In this document: positions 1 through 6,800 of the stretch, piece by piece
How positions within the stretch are numbered: the first letter of the stretch is position 1
How the letters are laid out: each line of letters begins with the position of its first letter
Assembly (NCBI GenBank): GCA_046758865.1
Contig: JBHIBD010000072.1
Span: 1 to 10,151 of the forward strand
Direction: 5' to 3'
DNA: 10,151 nt
DNA from: JBHIBD01 sp046758865
GTDB taxonomy: Bacteria > Planctomycetota > Brocadiia > Brocadiales > Bathyanammoxibiaceae
Notes under the pieces: generated by a model
Database searches by the model: none
What the model saw: the letters and a program-made list of their open reading frames with translations, nothing else
Told to the model about the DNA's origin: nothing
Position numbers and translations under genes: made by a program

Positions 1-414
1 GAAGGCCACCCCAGGAGGAGCTCACCTGCTACGACAAGGCACTGGAGATTGACACTAACGACGCCCAGGTATGGTACAACAAGGGGGTGGCCCTGGACAA
101 GTTGGGAAGGGAGCAGGAGGCCATTGATTGTTATGACAAGGCACTGGAGATTGACCCGAAGCTCGCCCCTGCACGGTACAACAAGGGCGCAGCCCTGGGC
201 AAGTTGGGAAGGCCACCCCAGGAGGAGCTCACCTGCTACGACAAGGCACTGGAGATTGACACCAAGGACGCCCCGGCGTGGTATAACAAGGGGGTGGCCC
301 TGGACAAGTTAGGAAGGCATCAGGAGGCCCTTGACTGCTTTGATAAGGCACTAAAGATTGACCCAAATCACGTCAAGGCATGGGCCGACAAGGCCCTGGC
401 CCTGGGCAAGTTAG
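1..414 (+). repeat. Tandem duplication of a 207-bp two-TPR unit
   Basis: Bases 1-207 and 208-414 align without gaps at an offset of 207 (69 codons, one 34- plus one 35-residue TPR). The first 55 bases are identical, and by eye only about nine mismatches occur in the first 120. Similarity falls off in the second half. This is DNA-level duplication within the TPR gene, not a mobile element. The left copy begins at or before the window edge, so more copies may lie upstream. Confidence 0.8.
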
Positions 415-1121
415 GAAGGCATCACGAGGCCATTTACTGCCTTGACAAGGTACTTGAGATTGACCGGAAGGACGCCAAGGCGTGGTACGACAGAGGCGTG
501 GCCCTAGGCAAATTAGGCAGGCCACCTGATGAACAGCTTCACTGCTGCAACATGGCACTTGAGATTGACCCAAAGTTTGCCATGGCATGGTTTAACAAGG
601 GCGTAGTCCTGGGGAAGTTGAACAAGCATCGGGAGGCTATTGATTGCTGCGACAAGGCGTTGGAGATTGACCCGAAGTTCGCAGATGCATGGTTCAACAA
701 GGGTGTGAACCTAAGCACGTCGGGCAGATACCAGGACGCCCTAGACTCTTTTAACAAGGCATTGGAGATTGACGCTAAGGATGCCCAGACATGGTACAAC
801 AAAGGTGTGGTCCTGGGTAAGTTGGGCAGGCATCAGGAGGCCTTTACCTGCTACAACAAGGCACTGGAGATTAACCCAAAGTACGTCCAGGCATGGTACA
901 ACAAAGGCGCGGTCTTAAGTAAGTTGGGCAGGCTACTTGAGGAGGAGCTTACCTGCTATGACAACGCAGTGAAAATTGACCCGAAGTTCACTCAAGCGTG
1001 GGTCAGCAAGAGTGCGGTCCTTACGGCACTAGGCAAGAAAAAAGAGGCAGATGCCTGTCTTAAGCGGGCACTAGAACTGGGGTTTAAACCACCATGGGAA
1101 AAGAAGAAAATGGAATGGTAA
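1..1121 (+). CDS. TPR-repeat protein, 3' part (5' end outside window)
   Basis: The reading frame is open from base 3 and ends in TAA at 1119-1121, so about 372 residues are visible and the start is missing. It consists of about ten consecutive tetratricopeptide repeats with the unit pattern A-W-Y-N-K-G-x-x-L-x-K-L-G-R-x-x-E-A-x-x-C-Y-D-K-A-L-E-I-D-P, then a lysine-rich tail (EKKKMEW). Most units are 34 residues. Four have one extra residue after the LGR turn (GRPPQEEL twice, GRPPDEQL, GRLLEEEL), making 35-residue variants. TPR arrays form right-handed superhelices that bind peptides or proteins, and no catalytic domain is visible. The nearly identical neighbouring units show recent internal duplication. 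The gene is convergent with mtnA and gives no functional link to the hopanoid genes. Partner, location and full length cannot be told from this window. The TPR call itself is very secure. Confidence 0.93.
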   Translation, partial: RPPQEELTCYDKALEIDTNDAQVWYNKGVALDKLGREQEAIDCYDKALEIDPKLAPARYNKGAALGKLGRPPQEELTCYDKALEIDTKDAPAWYNKGVALDKLGRHQEALDCFDKALKIDPNHVKAWADKALALGKLGRHHEAIYCLDKVLEIDRKDAKAWYDRGVALGKLGRPPDEQLHCCNMALEIDPKFAMAWFNKGVVLGKLNKHREAIDCCDKALEIDPKFADAWFNKGVNLSTSGRYQDALDSFNKALEIDAKDAQTWYNKGVVLGKLGRHQEAFTCYNKALEINPKYVQAWYNKGAVLSKLGRLLEEELTCYDNAVKIDPKFTQAWVSKSAVLTALGKKKEADACLKRALELGFKPPWEKKKMEW

Positions 1122-1140
1122 TTGAAGAAAAATTCCGGGT

Positions 1141-1164
1141 GCGTCCGGTCTCTGTACCGGACGC
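1141..1164. terminator. Hairpin between convergent genes, probable bidirectional terminator
   Basis: GCGTCCGGT (1141-1149) and ACCGGACGC (1156-1164) form a perfect 9-bp GC-rich stem with a 6-base loop (CTCTGT). It lies in the 61-bp gap between the TPR gene stop and the mtnA stop. Read on the minus strand (mtnA direction), the hairpin is followed after about eight bases by a T-rich stretch (GGAATTTTTCTTC), as in a factor-independent terminator. On the plus strand the following sequence (TACAATTACAAT) is poor in T, so termination of the TPR transcript may be less efficient. Confidence 0.6.
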
Positions 1165-1182
1165 TACAATTACAATACGCCG

Positions 1183-2232
1183 CTAGCCTGCCACCAGCTT
1201 TTTTACCCTCTTTGCGTTTGGTTCCTTGATAATCCCCTTCTCGGTGATAATTGCCTTTATATTCCCAGCAGGGACGACGTCGAAGGCGGGGTTGTATACT
1301 TTGACACCCTCAGGGGCAGTGCGGTGGCCAGTGATAAAGGTAACCTCTTCGGGCGAGCGCTCCTCTATAGGTATATCAGAACCCTTCACAATCTTCAGGT
1401 CAAACGTCGAGACTGGTGCCGCAACGTAGAATGGAACCTTATGCTCTCTTGCTATAATAGAGAGGCCGTAGCTTCCTATCTTATTTGCGGCGTCTCCATT
1501 GGCGGCTATCCTGTCTGAACCCACCACTACGGCATCCACCCTCTTCTCCGACATCACGTGGGCGACCATATTGTCACAGATAAGCGTTACATCAAGGCCG
1601 GCATGCATGAGCTCCCATGACGTCAGCCTCGCCCCCTGCAAGAGAGGACGGGTCTCACAGGCAAAGACCTTTTCCACCTTGCCCTGCTCCTTTGCTGCAT
1701 ATATTACGGCCAATGCCGTACCGTAACCCCCAGTGGCCAGTCCCCCAGCATTACAATAGGTCATAACGGCGCTGCCCCTGGGTATTAGTGCTGCACCGTA
1801 TTCACCTATCTTTTTCGAGGAATCCTTGTCCTCTTCCAATATCTCCAGGGCTTCCTTAAACAGAAACTCCTTTATCGTATCGAGCGGTTCTGTGCGGAAT
1901 GCCTGGGCCACGTGCTCCATCCGCTCCAGTGCCCAGAAGAGGTTTACCGCCGTGGGCCTTGCCGTGCCCAGGTAGGAGGTGACTTCCTTCAGCTTGAGAA
2001 AGAAATCGTTAAAGTTGTCCACATTTACATCGCGGATGCCGAGTAAGATGCCCATAGCTGCAGCGATACCTATTGCAGGCGCCCCACGAACCCTTAGTGT
2101 CTTTATGGCCTCCCACATACACTCCACATCTTCGCAGTAGATAAACTTGAGCTCCCCCGGCAGCAGGGTTTGGTCAATAAGTTTTACCTTGCCGTCCATG
2201 CCGCCTTCCCATTCTATTGTAGGTATAGACAT
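1183..2232 (-). CDS. mtnA: S-methyl-5-thioribose-1-phosphate isomerase (MtnA family)
   Basis: The 349-residue protein has full family length. MtnA converts the aldose 5-methylthioribose-1-phosphate to 5-methylthioribulose-1-phosphate in cytosolic methionine salvage, and is related to eIF2B subunits. Visible motifs are RVRGAPAIG (about 47-55, substrate phosphate region), TYCNAGGLATGGYGTAL (158-174) with the catalytic Cys160, ETRPLLQGARLTSWEL (193-208), and VVGSDRIAANGDAANKIG (236-253) with the catalytic Asp240. Both catalytic residues fall at the numbers known from the Bacillus subtilis enzyme. The ATG at 2230-2232 has a purine-rich GGGGAGAG about ten bases upstream. It is last in the apparent hpnG-purE-mtnA operon, 20 bp after purE. 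No other methionine-salvage gene is in the window. Because its substrate class is 5-substituted ribose-1-phosphate, a role on the HpnG product is conceivable, but this is inference. Family identity is very secure. Confidence 0.95.
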   Translation of the reverse strand: MSIPTIEWEGGMDGKVKLIDQTLLPGELKFIYCEDVECMWEAIKTLRVRGAPAIGIAAAMGILLGIRDVNVDNFNDFFLKLKEVTSYLGTARPTAVNLFWALERMEHVAQAFRTEPLDTIKEFLFKEALEILEEDKDSSKKIGEYGAALIPRGSAVMTYCNAGGLATGGYGTALAVIYAAKEQGKVEKVFACETRPLLQGARLTSWELMHAGLDVTLICDNMVAHVMSEKRVDAVVVGSDRIAANGDAANKIGSYGLSIIAREHKVPFYVAAPVSTFDLKIVKGSDIPIEERSPEEVTFITGHRTAPEGVKVYNPAFDVVPAGNIKAIITEKGIIKEPNAKRVKKLVAG

Positions 2233-2252
2233 CGTCCCTTGCTCTCCCCTTC

Positions 2253-2780
2253 TCAGCCCCCTGTGTCCAGCCCCTGCTTGACCTCTCTGGAGCCCCTCTT
2301 TACATCTTCAACAAGCCTTTCCTTATAATCCGCTAGCATCTTTCTAAGGCCAGAGTCCTTTATGCTGAGTATCTGCACCGCCAGTATGGCTGCATTTCGT
2401 GCCCCTACCTTGCCAAGACCCGCAATGGCCACAGGTACCCCTTTTGGCATCTGAAGCATAGAGTAAAGTGCATCAACTCCACCAAGGGCCTGATTAACCA
2501 CCGGTACACCGATGACCGGCACCGTGGTCAGCGAGGCAAGCAACCCAGGCAGCGCCGCAGCACCGCCCGCACCTGCTATGACTACCTCATAACCCCTCTT
2601 CTCTGCACCGGCGGCGTACTTGTATGCAAGCTGCGGGGCTCTGTGGCAAGAGATGACATCTACATCAAACCCAAGCCCGAACTCCTTTAGAACCTTGATA
2701 GCCTCCTTCATGGTCTCAAGGTCCGAGTCGCTGCCCATAACAACCCAAACTCTTTTTTTATCCGAAGAAGTCTTGGACAT
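2253..2780 (-). CDS. purE: PurE-type N5-carboxyaminoimidazole ribonucleotide mutase
   Basis: The 175-residue protein matches class I PurE in length and motif order. PurE rearranges N5-CAIR to CAIR in de novo purine synthesis (its PurK partner is not in this window). Motifs are VVMGSDSDLETM (13-24, phosphate-binding loop), ISCHRAP (43-49, SAHRTP in E. coli, with the general-acid His at 46), AGAGGAAALPG (69-79), GVDALYSMLQMPKGVP (100-115 region) and GLGKVGARNAAILAVQIL. One oddity is that E. coli and B. subtilis have His in GAGGAAHLPG, and here that residue is Ala76 (codon GCG at 2553-2555 on the minus strand). The ATG follows the hpnG stop after one base, and GGAG about eight bases upstream lies inside the hpnG end, so translational coupling is likely. 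The small N-terminal extension is lysine-rich. Function as PurE is probable. The altered histidine leaves some doubt about exact activity. Confidence 0.88.
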   Translation of the reverse strand: MSKTSSDKKRVWVVMGSDSDLETMKEAIKVLKEFGLGFDVDVISCHRAPQLAYKYAAGAEKRGYEVVIAGAGGAAALPGLLASLTTVPVIGVPVVNQALGGVDALYSMLQMPKGVPVAIAGLGKVGARNAAILAVQILSIKDSGLRKMLADYKERLVEDVKRGSREVKQGLDTGG

Positions 2781-2781
2781 A

Positions 2782-3567
2782 CTATTTCTCCATCATGGGT
2801 AAGGGATTTGGAACCTCTCTACACCCTTCAATAAGGTACGGCAAGAAGAGGGCCAATTTGCCTAAAGCTACACCCGTCTTATGGCGCAGCCGCAACAAAT
2901 ACATTAAATCTTGCGGGCTGCTCATAAGATAAGAGACTACACTCAGCATCTTAACCCTACCCTCTTCATCCACCAAGTCATAGGCCTTTAGCTCATCTCC
3001 CACCTCGTCAGACAACACCTTTAAGGCCAAGAAAGGTGTCCTAGACGCCGCTGCTGCCTCGGCAACACCTATACCCTCCATATCAATGGCCACAGCAGAT
3101 GTGGCATCACCTATCTGCCTCTTTGAGGCAGGTTGGGCAACAACCTCCTCTACAGTAACGATGTCTCCGCAGCGAAACTCAAGACCCTTCTCACGGGCCA
3201 GCTTACAGGACAGGTCAACCAGGCCCTGATGACAGTGGTAACCAATCGATGCAGCGTCAGGCCTTCCCACCTGTGAGTAATTGAGGACATTCCTTACTAT
3301 TATTAATTCTCCCGCATGCACTCCATCTCTCACACCACCAGCAAGCCCTGTAGATATAATAGCATCCACATTAAATACCTTGAGCAACCTCTCTGCGGCC
3401 CTCCTCGACCTTTCTCGACCGATGCCGCTCTTTGTCAATACAACAGGCTGCCCATTCATGCAGGCATAATAAAACGTGAAACCGTCTGCCCGAAGCCTGC
3501 TCGAGGGTCCTAATTTCACCCTGACTGAGTCCAGCTCCTGTGATAATGCAAATATTAACCCTATCAT
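2782..3567 (-). CDS. hpnG: Hopanoid-associated nucleoside phosphorylase HpnG
   Basis: The 261-residue protein belongs to the purine nucleoside phosphorylase/MTA-SAH nucleosidase superfamily. HpnG removes adenine from adenosylhopane, giving ribosylhopane or its 1-phosphate. Visible are ALSQEL (7-12, position of the general-acid Glu), SGIGRERS (47-54), STGLAGG (72-78), IDMEG (161-165, ribose-binding Glu) and LSDE (185-188, base-contacting Asp187). The stretch after LSDE, with DEEGRV, a P-Q-D-L segment and an amphipathic helix of about 30 residues, follows the C-terminal pattern I know from HpnG and is absent from MTA/SAH nucleosidase. It may help reach a membrane lipid substrate. The HpnH and Shc genes nearby support the call. 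The ATG is the first possible start, since an in-frame TAG lies four codons upstream, and no good ribosome binding site precedes it. It heads the operon with purE and mtnA. The main alternative is an MTA phosphorylase/nucleosidase feeding MtnA. Confidence 0.82.
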   Translation of the reverse strand: MIGLIFALSQELDSVRVKLGPSSRLRADGFTFYYACMNGQPVVLTKSGIGRERSRRAAERLLKVFNVDAIISTGLAGGVRDGVHAGELIIVRNVLNYSQVGRPDAASIGYHCHQGLVDLSCKLAREKGLEFRCGDIVTVEEVVAQPASKRQIGDATSAVAIDMEGIGVAEAAAASRTPFLALKVLSDEVGDELKAYDLVDEEGRVKMLSVVSYLMSSPQDLMYLLRLRHKTGVALGKLALFLPYLIEGCREVPNPLPMMEK

Positions 3568-3581
3568 AAGAAATTTTTTCT

Positions 3582-3611
3582 ATTTTATCCTCTCAACCCC
3601 TCGCAAGTCTA
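3582..3611 (-). promoter_or_regulatory. Candidate promoter for hpnG-purE-mtnA
   Basis: On the minus strand TAGACT (3606-3611, 4 of 6 to TTGACA) and TAAAAT (3582-3587, 5 of 6 to TATAAT) are 18 bases apart. The -10 box is only 14 bases before the hpnG ATG, which would leave a leader of about eight bases without room for a normal Shine-Dalgarno site. AT-rich sequence makes chance matches likely, so this is tentative. Confidence 0.35.
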
Positions 3612-3742
3612 AGTAAATCAAGCAGATTCCACTGGTTTTTGCAATACTATTTTCTCCCAAATATTTTGTTGTATTCAGCCGCAATATATGTTAAGTTTTT
3701 GCCTTATGTATCCCCCCGCCGCATGAAATGGACATACAGGAT

Positions 3743-3755
3743 CAAGAAATTCTTG
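3743..3755. promoter_or_regulatory. 13-base palindrome, candidate operator
   Basis: CAAGAAATTCTTG is a perfect 6-bp inverted repeat (CAAGAA/TTCTTG) around a single base. It ends two bases before the -35-like element of the candidate lipoprotein promoter, the position expected for an activator or a -35-overlapping repressor. No second copy was seen in the window, and no regulator gene is adjacent. Confidence 0.35.
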
Positions 3756-3756
3756 C

Positions 3757-3784
3757 TAGAAATGAAATTAGCAGACGTTATAAT
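3757..3784 (+). promoter_or_regulatory. Candidate sigma-70-type promoter for the lipoprotein-hpnH unit
   Basis: A consensus TATAAT lies at 3779-3784. A weak -35 (TAGAAA, 3757-3762, 4 of 6) is 16 bases upstream, while TTGCTA at 3753 would give a 20-base spacer, which is too long. Transcription would start near 3791, giving a leader of roughly 57 bases. Only the -10 box is strong, so an activator may be needed, possibly through the adjacent palindrome. Confidence 0.5.
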
Positions 3785-3834
3785 TATTCTCCTTCTGGGG
3801 GTCTAACATATCATCAGTCAATCACTGGCTAAGC

Positions 3835-3839
3835 GGAGG
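3835..3839 (+). promoter_or_regulatory. Shine-Dalgarno site of the lipoprotein gene
   Basis: GGAGG lies eight bases before the ATG at 3848. It fixes this start, which also gives an intact lipoprotein signal peptide. Confidence 0.8.
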
Positions 3840-3847
3840 CTGTAATT

Positions 3848-6800
3848 ATGAAAAGACATTTCTTTCTTTTTGGGCTACTTGCACTGTTTTGCGCCCTACT
3901 TAGTTGCGCCACTATTCCGCTCGAAGAAGAAATCACTTTAGGTCCAAATGCCATCCAAGTCCCTGCAACCGAGTCCTGGACAAAGACAGACATATCAGTA
4001 CAGCCCAACCAGTTTATACATATAGTAGCTCAAGGAAAGATAGAAATAGACAAACGGAGCTTCTTCGGCCGAGACTATGACTACATTGTGGGACCCGAGG
4101 GTACATATAATTTCTCCAAAAAGGTAAAGGACGAAGAGTTCCCGCTACCGGCGGCTGAGGCAGGACCTACACCCTGTTATGCCCTAATTGGTAAGATTGG
4201 AGAGGATGGTGATGCATTCTTGATAGGCCGTGAGACCGTAGTAAAGACTGCTGGAGGTGGGAACCTGTATCTCGGCATAAACGATTTTAACGTAGGAGAT
4301 AACCGGGGCAATTTTTACGCCAAGGTGGAATCATATCAAGACCTACCCAGGGAATTGGTAACAAGGGATACCAGGAAGATAGAAGAAGGAACAGGCGTGC
4401 ACAGCACACCCATCGAGGACGCAAGGGTATTAATCATATATCTGGACGGCATAGACTACAACGTCCTTATGGAAATGGCCTACAAGGGCTACCTTCCCAA
4501 TATAAAGAAACACTTCATAGATGGTGGTGTAGATTTCCCCTACTCCTATACCGTATTTCCTAGCACCACCTGGACGAGCACAGCCTGTTTTCTCTCTGGC
4601 AACTTTAACGACCTCACCGGCATTAAATCAGATGCCTTCCTTGATAAGCGGGTTGGTAAGATGAGGCACTTCTTCCACCCCTACGGCCCAATAACCGCCG
4701 CCAGGAGGATGAAGCCCGGGGCCGTGGGCCACATTGTAGACGAATACCCAAGGGCTGAGGTTCTGCCGACCATCTTCGACCGAATGGAAAAGAGCGAGTT
4801 AAAGATGTATTCGACCGTTCTGCCAGTACTATTCGACCATCCACCAACGTTCTACGGTGACATCCTGACCAACAACCTCCGCTACTTTGGCACACACCGG
4901 ATAAAGAGCAAATTTGACAAGCTCAACGCCACATTTGCCCTGCACCACGTTATAAAAACAGAAAACAGGGTGATGTACGTGTGGCTCCCCGGTGTGGACG
5001 CACGCTCTCACGAGACGCCCCGCGGCCAGTGGGGGGCCGCAAGAAAGGAACTGTATCTTATAGATAGGCACATTGGTGACATGATTGAGAAGCTGAAGCT
5101 GGAAGGCATATACGACAAGACCTATATGATACTCTACTCAGACCATGGCCACATAGGCGGCAAAGACTTTATAAACCAGGCCTTCGATATAACCCATGAC
5201 TTCTTCTATAAAAGCATCATAGATATGGACGGAGACGGTGAGCTTGACGAAGACAGCGGCATGGGATTTAACGTAAAGTTTGTCCAGCACGACGAATCTC
5301 TTCACAGAGAACACATCGGCAGGGATAAACAAGACTTCATGGCCGTGGGTAACATGGGCTACGGCGCCGCCGTAATCTATCTACCGTACAAACACAAGTA
5401 CTCGAGAAACTTCGCAAAACGTAACAGCTACTACGACCTTACCCACTACCAGGTACATCCAACCATGAAGCCGGTAAACATCCTGGACAGGCTCCTCAAG
5501 GTGGACTACTCGGAGAGGAACAAATTCCCAGATGTAGTCGCCTCCAAGCCCGTAGACCTACTAATAGTGCCGGTAGCCAAGGACACAACCCTAATCATAA
5601 ACAGTCAGGGGCTCCAGGCCCTCATTGAGAAAAGGTCCACTGGAGAAGGCAAGAGAAGTTTCGAGTACCGCTACAGAATCATTACCGATTTTGACCAGGA
5701 CCAAGATGGTAACAACACCTTTAACACAACTAAGATGAAGGGGATAAAACAGGCAGGCCCCGCCGAGGCCTCTACAGAGGTAGGCCCTACCGAGGAGGTT
5801 ACGGAAGGCATAATGGTAGTGGCTGAAGACCCTCTACACTACACAAGCACACCTTCATTCATGAAATACATAGGCAATAATGTGGACTGGTTGAATGACT
5901 TCCATTCGGCACAAGAATGGCTAGAGGCCACCAAGGAGTGTAAATACCCGGATGCCGTAGTAGCGTTCTCCCACTTCACAAGCTGGGACGACTCCATTAA
6001 AAACCTTAAAGAAAGATTTGCGCCAGACTTTGGCATAACATCCAAGAAGGGCTGGAGCTTCCAGACAGACCTGAGACTGGCCACAGACCACGGCTACCCC
6101 CTCCGCGAAAGCATGAAGATACCCCTTTTCGTCACCGGTCCAAACATCAAGAAAGGTGTTATCAACACGACCCCACACAGAATAGTTGACGTAGTACCCA
6201 CGGTGCTAAACATGGTAGGGGTAGAGTACGATGAGAGTGCCCTGGACGGAAAGGCCATAGCAGATATCTACGAGGGAGAGGCCGAAGAAGGCCCCGTATT
6301 TGTCCGCGACAAGATAGTGGCATTCCATACAGACAGTGGACTTCCAGTTGAATATGGAATGCCTACTCCAGAGTTGGGCTACAACATGCACGACATAGAT
6401 AACCCGTATGACCTACACTATCTCGCAGCAGACGTAGCTACCTCTTTTGATCAACGGGGTTTCAGGATGACAGACGACATCCTCGACCTCTTTATCCCCG
6501 GCCCGCCTGTAAGGCCATTTGATTCCGCCATAAACGCCATCGCGAGAGACTTCAAAGCGGGTCAGGGAGACAATCTATTCGTAAGGAGAACTTCCCAGCT
6601 CTTTGAGGCCCTGAGGATAAGACAGTTTGACATCAGTGATGGCGTCAGCATGCTACTCTTCCAGTTCTTCTTTACACAGGAAAACTTCTGGAGGGCAAAC
6701 CTCGTTATAGACTGGACCCAGGACATCATGGGAGATTTCAATAGGCTCCTTGGTGCACCCGTCTTCCACGGCGAAAAGGGCCTGATCCCTGGGACGAAGT

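Larger units (their letters stand above)
3568..3847. other. Divergent intergenic region between hpnG and the lipoprotein gene
   Basis: These 280 bases are visibly richer in A and T than the flanking genes and separate two outward-facing transcription units. They hold a perfect TATAAT (plus strand), a candidate minus-strand promoter close to hpnG, a 13-base palindrome, a repeated GTTTTTGC (3635 and 3695, exactly 60 bases apart) and a C-run (3712-3717). An open frame without a ribosome binding site ends at 3806 (see findings). No RNA gene or riboswitch is evident by eye. Confidence 0.75.

Noticed and set aside
49..312. Arg/Trp-rich open frame on the plus strand in a second frame of the TPR region
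   Set aside because: It is a periodic shadow of the GC-rich repeated TPR codons; the TPR frame is clearly the coding one.
1..1121. Regular direct repeats as a possible CRISPR array or satellite
   Set aside because: The repeats are contiguous coding units of 102-105 bases with gradual divergence, with no unique spacers, and they encode TPRs.
2782..3567. MTA/SAH nucleosidase or futalosine hydrolase instead of HpnG
   Set aside because: The core fold is shared, but the C-terminal extension after LSDE and the hpnH/shc neighbourhood fit HpnG; kept only as an alternative because mtnA is in the same operon.
3635..3702. GTTTTTGC repeated 60 bases apart as a regulatory direct repeat
   Set aside because: Only eight bases in AT-rich sequence; chance is likely, and there is no symmetry or link to the promoter boxes.
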